From Prosopocoilus inquinatus (taxonomy: Eukaryota; Arthropoda; Insecta; Coleoptera; Lucanidae), in the NCBI GenBank assembly GCA_036172665.1, contig CM069873.1:45292001-45356000 (forward strand): 64,000 bases of DNA. Reading direction: 5' to 3'. The notes below the pieces were generated by a model. That model worked only from the letters and a program-made list of their open reading frames with translations, was not told the DNA's origin and did no database searches. Below, in pieces: positions 37,801-50,835 of this stretch. The first letter of the stretch is position 1; each line of letters starts with the position of its first letter. The translations under genes and the position numbers were made by a program.

Positions 37801-39630
37801 CGTTGTTCCTGTGCTGTATCTAATCGATCCTTACTTATCTATCATGTTATTTGACGTTTGGATGGACTCCAGTAACCCTGATGTGAGAAACGAAGTTCTC
37901 GGACGCAGCAGAAGCTGGAAATAGTTTTAAATGAAACAACACGCATTAGCGTTGTTCCTGTGATGTATCTAATCGATCCTTATTTATCTATCATGTTATT
38001 TGACGTTTCGATGGACTCTAGTAACTCTGATGTGAGATACGAAGTTCTTGGGTGCAGCAGAAGCTGGAAATAGTTTTAAACGAAACAACACGCATTAGCG
38101 TTGTTCCTGTGATGTATCTAATCGATCCTTACTCATCTATCACGTTATTTGACGTTTAGATGGACTCCAGTAACTCTGATGTGAGATACAAAGTTTTCGG
38201 ACGCAGCAGAAGCTGGAAATAGTTTTAAATGAAACAACACGCATTAGCGTTGTTCCTGTGATGTATCTAATCGATCCTTACTCATCTATCATGTTATTTG
38301 ACGTTTGGATGCACTCCGGTAACTTTGATGTGAGATACGAAGTTCTCGGGCGCAGCTGAAGCTAGAAATAGTTTTAAACGAAACAACACGCATTAGCGTT
38401 GTTCCTGTGACGTACCTAATCGATCCTTACTCATCTATCATGTTATTTGACGTTTGAATGGACTCCAGTAACTCTGATGTGAGATACAATGTTCTCGGAC
38501 GCAGCAGAAGCTGGAAATAGTTTTGAACGAAACAACACGTATTAGCGTTGTTCCTGTGATGTATCTAATCGATCCTTAATCATCTATCATGTTATTTGAC
38601 GTTTGGATGGACTCCAGTAACTCTGATGTGAGATACAAAGTTTTCGGACGCAGCAGAAGCTGGAAATAGTTTTAAACGAAACATCACGCATTAGCGTTGT
38701 TCCTGTGATGTATCTAATCGATCCTTACTCATCTATCATGTTATTTGGTGTTTCGATGGACTCCAGTAACTTTGATGTGAGATACGAAGTTCTCGGACGC
38801 AGCTGAAGCTGGAAATAGTTTTAAACGAAACAACACGGATTAGCGTTGTTCCTGTGCTGTATCTAATCGATCCTTACTCACCCATCATGTTATTTGACGT
38901 TTGGATGGACTCCAGTAACTCTGATGTGAGATACAAGGTTCTAGGACGCAGCAGAAGCTGGAAATAGTTTTGAACGAAACAACACGTATTAGCGTTGTTC
39001 CTGTGATGTATCTAATCGATCCTTACTTATCTATCATGTTATTTGACGTTTGGATGGACTCCAGTAACTCTGATGTGAGATACAAAGTTTTCGGACGCAG
39101 CAGAAGCTGGAGATAGTTTTAAACGAAACAACACGCATTAGCGTTGTTCCTGTGATGTATCTAATCGATCCTTACTCATCTATCATGTTATTTGGCGTTC
39201 CGATGGACTCCAGTAACTCTGATGTGAGATACAAATTTCTAGGACGCAGCAGAAGCTGGAAATAGTTTTGAACGAAACAACACGTATTAGCGTTGTTCCT
39301 GTGATGTAGCTAATCGATCCTTACTTATCTATCATGTTATTTGACGTTTGGATGGACTCCAGTAACTCTGATGTTAGATACAAAGTTTTCGGACGCAGCA
39401 GAAGCTGGAAATAGTTTTGAACGAAACAACACGTATTAGCGTTGTTCCTGTGATGTATCTAATCGATCCTTACTTAGCTACTATGTTATTTGACGTTTCG
39501 ATGGACTCCAGTAACTCTAATGTGAGACACGAAATTTTCGGACGCAGCAGAAGCTGGAAATAGTTTTAAACGAAACAACACGCATTAGCGTTGTTCCTGT
39601 GATGTATCTAATCGATCCTTACTCATCTAT
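34865..39630 (+). repeat. 33-monomer block B (m235-m266, 32 monomers, one lost)
   Basis: Duplicate of 29,652-34,566 at a pitch of 5,213 bp (35 units less the 2-bp deletion). Block A has an AACCCTG/GAGAAACG monomer after the GGATTAGCG monomer (from about 33,673). Block B passes straight from GGATTAGCG (38,837) to the CACCCATCATG tail, so exactly one 149-bp unit is missing. A private substitution ACAAATTTCTAGG lies near 39,232. Confidence 0.88.
37398..37544 (+). repeat. 147-bp monomer m252 with the same 2-bp deletion
   Basis: Carries the same TTAGAAAGTTTT deletion as m217, 35 units later. An identical deletion at the same place in the same monomer type, in corresponding positions of blocks A and B, is explained by duplication rather than by two events. 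Confidence 0.93.
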
Positions 39631-40822
39631 CATGTTATTTGACGTTTGGATGGACTCCAGTAACTCTGATGTGAGATACAAAGTATTCGGACGCAGCTGA
39701 AGCTGGAGATAGTTTTAAACGATACAACACGTATTAGCGTTGTTCCTGTGATGTATCTAATCGATCCTTACTCATCTATCATGTTATTTGACGTTTGGAT
39801 GGACTCCAGTAACTCTGATGTGAGATACAAAGTATTCGGACGCAGCAGAAGCTGGAGATAGTTTTAAACGATACAACACGCATTAGCGTTGTTCCTGTGA
39901 TGTATCTAATCGATCCTTACTCATCTATCATGTTATTTGACGTTTCGATGGACTCTAGTAACTCTGATGTGAGATACTAAGTTTCTGGACGCAGCAGGAG
40001 CTGGAAATAGTTTTAAACGAAACAACACGTATTAGCGTTGTTCCTGTGATGTATCTAATCGATCCTTATTTATCTATCATGTTATTTGACGTTTCGATGG
40101 ACTCTAGTAACTCTGATGTGACATACGAAATTTTTGGGTGCAGCAGGAGCTGGAAATAGTTTTAAAAAAAGCAACACGTATTAGCGTTGTTCCTGTGATG
40201 TATCTAATCGATCCTTACTTAGCTACTATGTTATTTGACGTTTCGATGAACTCCAGTAACTCTAATGTGAGATACGAAATTCTCGGACGCAGCAGAAGCT
40301 GGAAATAATTTTAAACGAAACAACAAGTATTAGCGTTGTTCCTGTGATGTATCTAATCGATCCTTACTTAGCTACTATGTTATTTGACGTTTCGATGGAC
40401 TCCAGTAACTCTAATGTGAGATACGAAATTTTCGGACGCAGCAGAAGCTGGAAATAGTTTTAAACGAAACAACACGCATTAGCGTTGTTCCTGTGATGTA
40501 TCTAATCGATCCTTACTCATCTATCATGTTATTTGACGTTTGGATGGACTCTAGTAACTCTGATGTGAGATACGAAATTTTCGGACGCAGCAGAAGCTGG
40601 AAATAGTTTTAAACGAAACAACACGCATTAGCGTTGTTCCTGTGATGTATCTAATCGATCCTTACTCATCTATCATATTATTTGGCGTTTCGATGGACTC
40701 CAGTAACTTTGATGTGAGATACGAAGTTCTCGGACGCAGCTGAAGCTGGAAATAGTTTTAAAAGAAACAACACGTATTAGCGTTGTTCCTGTGATGTATC
40801 TAATCGATCCTTATTTATGTAT
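39631..40822 (+). repeat. Eight monomers (m267-m274) opening domain 2
   Basis: Here monomer types change: GGAGATAG with AAACGATAC (m267, m268), GAGATACTAAG (m269), GACATACGAAATTTTTGG (m270), GAACTCC with TCTAATG (m271) and the tail TTAGCTACTATG become common. The AACCCTG, GCACTCCGG, GCAGGAGAAG and BglII-bearing types of domain 1 are not seen beyond this point. m267 and m268 are near-identical neighbours. Confidence 0.82.
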
Positions 40823-43800
40823 CATGTTTTTTGACGTTTCGATGGACTCTAGTAACTCTGATGTGACATACGAAATTTTTGGGCGCAGCAGGAGCTGGAA
40901 ATAGTTTTAAAAGAAGCAACACGTATTAGCGTTGTTCCTGTGATGTATCTAATCGATCCTTACTTAGCTACTATGTTATTTGACGTTTCGATGAACTCCA
41001 GTAACTCTAATGTGAGATACGAAATTCTCGGACGCAGCAGAATCTGGAAATAGTTTTAAACGAAACAACAAGTATTAGCGTTGTTCCTGTGATGTATCTA
41101 ATCGATCCTTACTCATCTATCATGTTATTTGACGTTTGGATGGACTCCAGTAACTCTGATGTGAGATACAAAATTCTCGGACGCAGCAGAAGCTGGAAAT
41201 AGTTTTGAACGAAACAACACGTATTAACGTTGTTCCTGTGATGTATCTAATCGATCCTTACTTATCTATCATGTTATTTGACGTTTGGATGGACTCCAGT
41301 AACTCTGATGTGAGATACAAAGTTTTCGGACGCAGCAGAAGCTGGAGATAGTTTTAAACGAAACAACACGCATTAGCGTTGTTCTTGTGATGTATCTAAT
41401 CGATCCTTACTCATCTATCATCTTATTTGACGTTTCGATGGACTCCAGTAACTCTGATGTGAGATACAAAGTTTTCGGACGCAGCAGAAGCTGGAAATAG
41501 TTTTGAAGGAAACAACACGTATTAGAGTTGTTCCTGTGATGTATCTAATCGATCCTTACTTAGCTACTATGTTATTTGACGTTTCGATGGACTCCAGTAA
41601 CTCTAATGTGAGATACGAAATTTTCGGACGCAGCAGAAGCTGGAAATAGTTTTAAACGAAACAACACGCATTAGCGTTGTTCCTGTGATGTATCTAATCG
41701 ATCCTTACTCATCTATCATGTTATTTGACGTTTGGATGGACTCTAGTAACTCTGATGTGAGATACGAAGTTTTTGGACGCAGCAGGAGCTGGAAATAGTT
41801 TTAAACAAAACAACACGCATTAGCGTTGTTCCTGTGATGTATCTAATCGATCCTTACTCATCTATCATGTTATTTGACGTTTGGATGGACTCTAGTAACT
41901 CTGATGTGAGATACGAAGTTTTTGGACGCAGCAGGAGCTGGAAATAGTTTTAAACGAAACAACACGCATTTGCGTTGTTCCTGTGATGTATCTAATCGAT
42001 CCTTATTTATCTATCATGTTATTTGACGTTTCGATGGACTCTAGTAACTCTGATGTAAGATACGAAGTTTTTGGGCGCAACAGGAGCTGGAAATAGTTTT
42101 AAACGAAGCAACACGTATTAGCGTTGTTCCTGTGATGTATCTAATCGATCTTTACTTAGCTACTATGTTATTTGACGTTTCGATGGACTCCAGTAACTTT
42201 AATGTGAGATACGAAATTTTCGGACGCAGCAAAAGCTGGAAATAGTTTTAAACGAAACAACACGCATTAGCGTTGTTCCTGTGATGTATCTAATCGATCC
42301 TTATTTATCTATCATGTTATTTGACGTTTCGATGGACTCTAGTAACTCTGATGTAAGATACGAAGTTCTTGGGCGCAGCAGGAGCTGGAAATAGTTTTAA
42401 ACGAAGCAACACGTATTAGCGTTGTTCCTGTGATGTATCTAATCGATCCTTACTTAGCTACTATGTTATTTGACGTTTCGATGGACTCCAGTAACTCTAA
42501 TGTGAGATACGAAATTTTCGGACGCAGCAGAAGCTGGAAATAGTTTTAAACGAAGCAACACGCATTAGCGTTGTTCCTGTGATGAATATAATCGATCCTT
42601 ACTCATCTATCATGTTATTTGACGTTTGGATGGGCTCCAGTAACTCTGATGTGAGATACAAAGTTTTCGGACGCAGCAGAAGCTGGAGGTAGTTTTAAAC
42701 GAAACAACACGCATTAGCGTTGTTCCTGTGATGTATCTAATCGATCCTTACTCATCTATCATCTTATTTGACGTTTCGATGGACTCCAGTAACTCTGATG
42801 TGAGATACAAAGTTTTCGGACGCAGCAGAAGCTGGAAATAGTTTTGAACGAAACAACACGTATTAGCGTTGTTCCTGTGATGTATCTAATCGATATTTAC
42901 TTAGCTACTATGTTATTTGACGTTTGGATGGACTCCAGTAACTCTGATGTGAGATACAAAGTATTCGGACGCAGCAGAAGCTGGAGATAGTTTTAAACGA
43001 TACAACACGCATTAGCGTTGTTCCTGTGATGTATCTAATCGATCCTTACTCATCTATCATGTTATTTGACGTTTCGATGGACTCTAGTAACTCTGATGTG
43101 AGATACTAAGTTTTTGGACGCAGCAGGAGCTGGAAATAGTTTTAAACGAAACAACACGTATTAGCGTTGTTCCTGTGATGTATCTAATCGATCCTTATTT
43201 ATCTATCATGTTATTTGACGTTTCGATGAACTCCAGTAACTCTAATGTGAGATACGAAATTCTCGGACGCAGCAGAAGCTGGAAATAGTTTTAAACGAAA
43301 CAACAAGTATTAGCGTTGTTCCTGTGATGTATCTAATCGATCCTTACTTAGCTACTATGTTATTTGGCGTTTCGATGGACTCCAGTAACTCTGATGTGAG
43401 ATACAAAGTTTTCGGATGCAGCAGAAGCTGGAAATAGTTTTAAACGAAACAACACGCATTAGCGTTGTTTCTGTGATGTATCTAATCGATCCTTACTTAG
43501 CTACTATGTTATTTGACGTTTCGATGGACTCCAATAATTCTGATGTGAGATACAAAGTTTTCGGACGCAGCAGAAGCTGGAGATAGTTTTAAACGATACA
43601 ACACGCATTAGCGTTGTTCCTGTGATGTATCTAATCGATCCTTATTTATCTATCATGTTATTTGACGTTTCAATGGACTCTAGTAACTCTGATGTAAGAT
43701 ACGAAGTTTTTGGGCGCAGCAGGAGCTGGAAATAGTTTTAAACGAAGCAACACGTATTAGCGTTGTTCCTGTGATGTATCTAATCGATCCTTACTTAGCT

Positions 43801-44100
43801 ACTATGTTATTTGACGTTTCGATGGACTCCAGTATCTCTAATGTGAGACACGAAATTTTCGGACGCAGCAGAAGCTGGAAATAGTTTTAAACGAAACAAC
43901 ACGCATTAGCGTTGTTCCTGTGATGTATCTAATCGATCCTTACTCATCTATCATATTATTTGGCGTTTCGATGGACTCCAGTAACTTTGATGTGAGATAC
44001 GAAGTTCTCGGACGCAGATGAAGCTGGAAATAGTTTTAAAAGAAACAGCACGTATTAGCGTTGTTCCTGTGATGTATCTAATCGATCCTTATTTATCTAT
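40823..44100 (+). repeat. 22-monomer HOR of domain 2, copy 1 (m275-m296, 3,278 bp)
   Basis: Opens with a rare CATGTTTTTTGACG monomer that recurs exactly 3,278 bp (22 units) later at 44,101. Order includes CAGAATCTGG, ATTAACG, TTCTTGTG, a CATCTTATTT start, two GGACTCTAG...TTTTTGG units, ATTTGCG, GCGCAACAGG with GATGTAAG, GCAGCAAAAG, GATGAATATAATCG, GGAGGTAG, GAGATACTAAG, CGGATGCAGC and CCAATAATTC monomers. Confidence 0.83.
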
Positions 44101-47100
44101 CATGTTTTTTGACGTTTCGATGGACTCTAGTAACTCTGATGTGACATACGAAATTTTTGGGCGCAGCAGGAGCTGGAAATAGTTTTAAAAGAAGCAACAC
44201 GTATTAGCGTTGTTCCTGTGATGTATCTAATCGATCCTTACTTAGCTACTATGTTATTTGACGTTTCGATGAACTCCAGTAACTCTAATGTGAGATACGA
44301 AATTCTCGGACGCAGCAGAATCTGGAAATAGTTTTAAACGAAACAACAAGTATTAGCGTTGTTCCTGTGATGTATCTAATCGATCCTTACTCATCTATCA
44401 TGTTATTTGACGTTTGGATGGACTCCAGTAACTCTGATGTGAGATACAAAGTTCTCGGACGCAGCAGAAGCTGGAAATAGTTTTGAACGAAACAACACGT
44501 ATTAACGTTGTTCCTGTGATGTATCTGATCGATCCTTACTTATCTATCATGTTATTTGACGTTTGGATGGACTCCAGTAACTCTGATGTGAGATACAAAG
44601 TTTTCGGACGCAGCAGAAGCTGGAGATAGTTTTAAACGAAACAACACGCATTAGCGTTGTTCTTGTGATGTATCTAATCGATCCTTACTCATCTATCATC
44701 TTATTTGACGTTTCGATGGACTCCAGTAACTCTGATGTGAGATACAAAGTTTTCGGACGCAGCAGAAGCTGGAAATAGTTTTAAACGAAACAACACGCAT
44801 TAGCGTTGTTCCTGTGATGTATCTAATCGATCCTTACTCATCTATCATGTTATTTGACGTTTGGATGGACTCTAGTAACTCTGATGTGAGATACGAAGTT
44901 TTTGGACGCAGCAGGAGCTGGAAATAGTTTTAAACGAAACAACACGCATTAGCGTTGTTCCTGTGATGTATCTAATCGATCCTTACTCATCTATCATGTT
45001 ATTTGATCTTTGGATGGACTCTAGTAACTCTGATGTGAGATACGAAGTTTTTGGACGCAGCAGGAGCTGGAAATAGTTTTAAACGAAACAACACGCATTT
45101 GCGTTGTTCCTGTGATGTATCTAATCGATCCTTATTTATCTATCATGTTATTTGACGTTTCGATGGACTCTAGTAACTCTGATGTAAGATACGAAGTTTT
45201 TGGGCGCAACAGGAGCTGGAAATAGTTTTAAACGAAGCAACACGTATTAGCGTTGTTCCTGTGATGTATCTAATCGATCTTTACTTAGCTACTATGTTAT
45301 TTGACGTTTCGATGGACTCCAGTAACTCTAATGTGAGATACGAAATTTTCGGACGCAGCAAAAGCTGGAAATAGTTTTAAACGAAACAACACGCATTAGC
45401 GTTCTTCCTGTGATGTATCTAATCGATCCTTATTTATCTATCATGTTATTTGACGTTTCGATGGACTCTAGTAACTCTGATGTAAGATACGAAGTTCTTG
45501 GGCGCAGCAGGAGCTGGAAATAGTTTTAAACGAAGCAACACGTATTAGCGTTGTTCCTGTGATGTATCTAATCGATCCTTATTTAGCTACTATGTTATTT
45601 GACGTTTCGATGGACTCCAGTAACTCTAATGTGAGATACGAAATTTTCGGACGCAGCAGAAGCTGGAAATAGTTTTAAACGAAGCAACACGCATTAGCGT
45701 TGTTCCTGTGATGAATGTAATCGATCCTTACTCATCTATCATGTTATTTGACGTTTGGATCGGCTCCAGTAACTCTGATGTGAGATACAAAGTTTTCGGA
45801 CGCAGCAGAAGCTGGAGGTAGTTTTAAACGAAACAACACGCATTAGCGTTGTTCCTGTGATGTATCTAATCGATCCTTACTCATCTATCATCTTATTTGA
45901 CGTTTCGATGGACTCCAGTAACTCTGATGTGAGATACAAAGTTTTCGGACGCAGCAGAAGCTGGAAATAGTTTTGAACGAAACAACACGTATTAGCGTTG
46001 TTCCTGTGATGTATCTAATCGATCCTTACTTAGCTACTATGTTATTTGACGTTTCGATGGACTCCAGTAACTCTAATGTGAGACACGAAATTTTCGGACG
46101 CAGCAGAAGCTGGAGATAGTTTTAAACGAAACAACACGCATTAGCGTTGTTCTTGTGATGTATCTAATCGATCCTTACCCATCTATCATGTTATTTGGCG
46201 TTTCGATGGACTCTAGTAACTCTGATGTGAGATACAAAGTTTTCGGACGCAGCAGAAGCTGGAAATAGTTTTGAACGAAACAACACGTATTAGCGTTGTT
46301 CCTGTGATGTACCTAATCGATCCTTACTTAGCTACTATGTTATTTGACGTTTCGATGGACTCCAATAACTCTAATGTGAGATACGAAATTTTCGGACGCA
46401 GCAGAAGCTGGAAATAGTTTTGAACGAAACAACACGTATTAGCGTTGTTCCTGTGATGTATCTAATCGATCCTTACTTATCTATCATGTTATTTGACGTT
46501 TGGATGGTCTCCAGTAACTCTGATGTGAGATACAAAGTTTTCGGACGCAGCAGAAGCTGGAGATAGTTTTAAACGAAACAACACGCATTAGCGTTGTTCC
46601 TGTGATGTATCTAATCGATCCTTACTCATCTATCATGTTATCTGACGTTTCGATGGACTCCAATAACTCTAATGTGAGATACGAAATTTTCAGACGCAGC
46701 AGAAGCTGGAAATAGTTTTAAAGGAAACAACACGCATTAGCGTTGTTCCTGTGATGTATCTAATCGATCCTTACTCATCTATCATGTTATTTGGCGTTTC
46801 GATGGACTCCAGTAACTCTGATGTGAGATACAAAGTTTTCGGATGCAGCAGAAGCTGGAAATAGTTTTGAACGAAACAACACGTATTAGCGTTGTTTCTG
46901 TGATGTATCTAATCGATCCTTACTTAGCTACTATGTTATTTGACGTTTCGATGGACTCCAATAATTCTGATGTGAGATACAAAGTTTTCGGACGCAGCAG
47001 AAGCTGGAGATAGTTTTAAACGATACAACACGCATTAGCGTTGTTCCTGTGATGTATCTAATCGATCCTTATTTATCTATCATATTATTTGACGTTTCAA

Positions 47101-47378
47101 TGGACTCTAGTAACTCTGATGTAAGATACGAAGTTTTTGGGCGCAGCAGGAGCTGGAAATAGTTTTAAACGAAGCAACACGTATTAGCGGTGTTCCTGTG
47201 ATGTATCTAATCGATCCTTACTTAGCTACTATGTTATATGACGTTTCGATGGACTCCAGTATCTCTAATGTGAGACACGAAATTTTCGGACGCAGCAGAA
47301 GCTGGAAATAGTTTTAAACGAAACAACACGCATTAGCGTTGTTCCTGTGATGTATCTAATCGATCCTTACTCATCTAT
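44101..47378 (+). repeat. 22-monomer HOR of domain 2, copy 2 (m297-m318)
   Basis: Follows copy 1 but with internal changes that cancel in length. Units m279 and m280 are represented by one chimeric unit, m301 (44,697), the three units m289-m291 are replaced by five other units (46,038-46,782), and the last unit is lost. Spacings show this: GCGCAACAGG is 21 units apart (42,075 and 45,204), CGGATGCAGC 23 units (43,414 and 46,841). Private oddities are GATCTTTGG near 45,005 and TTATCTGACG near 46,638. Confidence 0.8.
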
Positions 47379-49016
47379 CATGTTATTTGACGTTTGGATG
47401 GACTCCAGTAGCTCTGATGTGAGATACAAAGTTCTCGGACGCAGCAGAAGCTGAAAATAGTTTTGAACGAAACAACACGTATTAACGTTGTTCCTGTGAT
47501 GTATCTGATCGATCCTTACTTATCTATCATGTTATTTGACGTTTGGATGGACTCCAGTAACTCTGATGTGAGATACAAAGTTTTCGGACGCAGCAGAAGC
47601 TGGAAATAGTTTTGAACGAAACAACACGTATTAGCGTTGTTCCTGTGATGTATCTAATCGATCCTTACTTAGCTACTATGTTATTTGACGTTTCGATGGA
47701 CTCCAGTAACTCTAATGTGAGATACGAAATTTTCGGACGCAGCAGAAGCTGGAAATAGTTTTAAACGAAACAACACGCATTAGCGTTGTTCCTGTGATGT
47801 ATCTAATCGATCCTTACTCATCTATCATGTTATTTGACGTTTGGATGGACTCTAGTAACTCTGATGTGAGATACGAAGTTTTTGGACGCAGCAGGAGCTG
47901 GAAATAGTTTTAAACGCAACAACACGCATTAGCGTTGTTCCTGTGATGTATCTAATCGATCCTTACTCATCTATCATGTTATTTGACGTTTGGATGGACT
48001 CTAGTAACTCTGATGTGAGATACAAAGTTTTTGGACGCAGCAGGAGCTGGAAATAGTTTTAAACGAAACAATACGCATTTGCGTTGTTCCTGTGATGTAT
48101 CTAATCGATCCTTATTTATCTATCATGTTATTTGACGTTTCGATGGACTCTAGTAACTCTGATGTAAGATACGAAGTTTTTGGGCGCAACAGGAGCTGGA
48201 AATAGTTTTAAACGAAGCAACACGTATTAGCGTTGTTCCTGTGATGTATCTAATCGATCTTTACTTAGCTACTATGTTATTTGACGTTTCGATGGACTCC
48301 AGTAACTCTAATGTGAGATACGAAATTTTCGGACGCAGCAAAACTGGAAATAGTTTTAAACGAAACAACACGCATTAGCGTTGTTCCTGTGATGTATCTA
48401 ATCAATCCTTATTTATCTATCATGTTATTTGACGTTTCGATGGACTCTAGTAACTCTGATGTAAGATACGAAGTTTTTGGGCGCAGCAGGAGCTGGAAAT
48501 AGTTTTAAACGAAGCAACACGCATTAGCGTTGTTCCTGTGATGTATCTAATCGATCCTTACTTAGCTACTATGTTATTTGACGTTTCGATGGACTCCAGT
48601 AACTCTAATGTGAGATACGAAATTTTCGGACGCAGCAGAAGCTGGAAATAGTTTTAAACGAAACAACACGCATTAGCGTTTTTCCTGTGATGAATGTAAT
48701 CGATCCTTACTCATCTATCATGTTATTTGACGTTTGGATGGGCTCCAGTAACTCTGATGTGAGATACAAAGTTTTCGGACGCAGCAGAAGCTGGAGGTAG
48801 TTTTAAACGAAACAACACGCATTAGCGTTGTTCCTGTGATGTATCTAATCGATCCTTACTCATCTATCATCTTATTTGACGTTTCGATGGACTCCAGTAA
48901 CTCTGATGTGAGATACAAAGTTTTCGGACGCAGCAGAAGCTGGAAATAGTTTTGAACGAAACAACACGTATTAGCGTTGTTCCTGTGATGTATCTAATCG
49001 ATCCTTACTTAGCTAC
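47379..49016 (+). repeat. Domain 2 HOR, partial copy 3 (m319-m329)
   Basis: Eleven units repeat the middle of the 22-mer, from the ATTAACG monomer through ATTTGCG, GCGCAACAGG (48,184, 20 units after the previous one), GCAGCAAAA, GATGAATGTAATCG and GGAGGTAG to the CATCTTATTT monomer. The order then changes to that of domain 3. The copy contains m325, shortened by 1 bp. Confidence 0.78.
48273..48420 (+). repeat. 148-bp monomer m325 with 1-bp deletion
   Basis: At 48,335-48,347 the unit reads GCAGCAAAACTGG, whereas its counterparts at 42,164 and 45,293 read GCAGCAAAAGCTGG; one G is lost. The next unit starts at 48,421, one base earlier than a 149-bp step predicts. Confidence 0.92.
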
Positions 49017-50818
49017 TATGTTATTTGACGTTTCGATGGACTCCAGTAACTCTAATGTGAGATACGAAATTTTCGGACGCAGCAGAAGCTGGAAATAGTT
49101 TTAAACGAAACAACACGCATTAGCGTTGTTCCTGTGATGTACCTAATCGATCCTTACTCATCTATCATGTTATTTGACGTTTGGATGGACTCTAGTAACT
49201 CTGATGTGAGATACGAAGTTTTTGGACGCAGCAGGAGCTGGAAATAGTTTTAAACGAAACAACACGCATTTGCGTTGTTCCTGTGATGTATCTAATCGAT
49301 CCTTATTTATCTATCATGTTATTTGACGTTTCGATGGACTCTAGTAACTCTGATGTAAGATACGAAGTTTTTGGGCGCAACAGGAGCTGGAAATAGTTTT
49401 AAACGAAACAACACGTATTAGCGTTGTTCCTGTGATGTATCTAATCGATCCTTACTCATCTACCATGTTATTTGACGTTTGGATGGACTCTAGTAACTCT
49501 GATGTGAGATACGAAGTTTTTGGACGCAGCAGGAGCTGGAAATAGTTTTAAACTAAACAACACGCATTAGCGTTGTTCCTGTGATGTATCTAATCGATCC
49601 TTACTCATCTATCATGTTATTTGACGTTTGGATGGACTCCAGTAACTCTGATGTGAGATACAAAGTTCTCGGACGCAGCAGAAGCTGGAGATAGTTTTAA
49701 ACGAAACAACACGCATTAGCGTTGTTCCTGTGATGTATCTAATCGATCCTTACTCATCTACCATGTTATTTGACGTTTGGATGGACTCTAGTAACTCTGA
49801 TGTGAGATACGAAGTTTTTGGACGCAGCAGGAGCTGGAAATAGTTTTAAACGAAACAACACGCATTTGCGTTGTTCCTGTGATGTATCTAATCGATCCTT
49901 ATTTATCTATCATGTTATTTGACGTTTCGATGGTCTCTAGTAACTCTGATGTAAGATACGAAGTTTTTGGGCGCAACAGGAGCTGGAAATAGTTTTAAAC
50001 GAAACAACACGCATTAGCGTTGTTCCTGTGATGTATCTAATCGATCCTTATTTATCTATCATGTTATTTGACGTTTCGATGGACTCTAGTAACTCTGATG
50101 TAAGATACGAAGTTCTTGGGCGCAGCAGGAGCTGGAAATAGTTTTAAACGAAGCAACACGTATTAGCGTTGTTCCTGTGATGTATCTAATCGATCCTTAC
50201 TCATCTATCATGTTATTTGGCGTTTCGATGGAATCCAGTAACTTTGATGTGAGATACGAAGTTCTCGGACGCAGCTGAAGCTAGAAATAGTTTTAAACGA
50301 AACAACACGCATTAGCGTTGTTCCTGTGATGAATGTAATCGATCCTTACTCATCTATCATGTTATTTGACGTTTGGATTGGCTCCAGTAACTCTGAAGTG
50401 AGATACGAAGTTCTCGGACGCAGCTGAAGCTGAAAATAGTTTTAAACGAAACAACACGCATTAGCGTTGTTCCTGTGATGTATCTAATCGATCCTTACTC
50501 ATCTATCATGTTATTTGACGTTTCGATGGACTCTAGTAACTCTGATGTAAGATACGAAGTTTTTGGGCGCAACAGGAGCTGGAAATAGTTTTAAACGAAA
50601 CAACACGCATTAGCGTTGTTCCTGTGATGTATCTAATCGATCCTTACTCATCTATCATGTTATTTGACGTTTGGATGGACTCCAGTAACTCTGATGTGAG
50701 ATACAAAGTTCTCGGACGCAGCAGAAGCTGGAGATAGTTTTAAACGAAACAACACGCATTAGCGTTGTTCCTGTGATGTATCTAATCGATCCTTACTCAT
50801 CTATCATCTTATTTGACG

Positions 50819-50835
50819 TTTCGATGGACTCCGGC
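50819..50835 (+). other. CENP-B-box-like 17-mer in m342, best match with 57,522
   Basis: Reads TTTCGATGGACTCCGGC. Against the published essential core nTTCGnnnnAnnCGGGn it matches 8 of 9 fixed bases, missing only the second base of CGGG; against the full 17-base consensus it matches 12. Most monomers with TTTCG at this place have CCAG instead and match 7 of 9. CENP-B itself is described in mammals, with similar boxes and pogo-derived proteins reported elsewhere. Whether any protein binds here is unknown, and the match may be chance. Confidence 0.35.
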
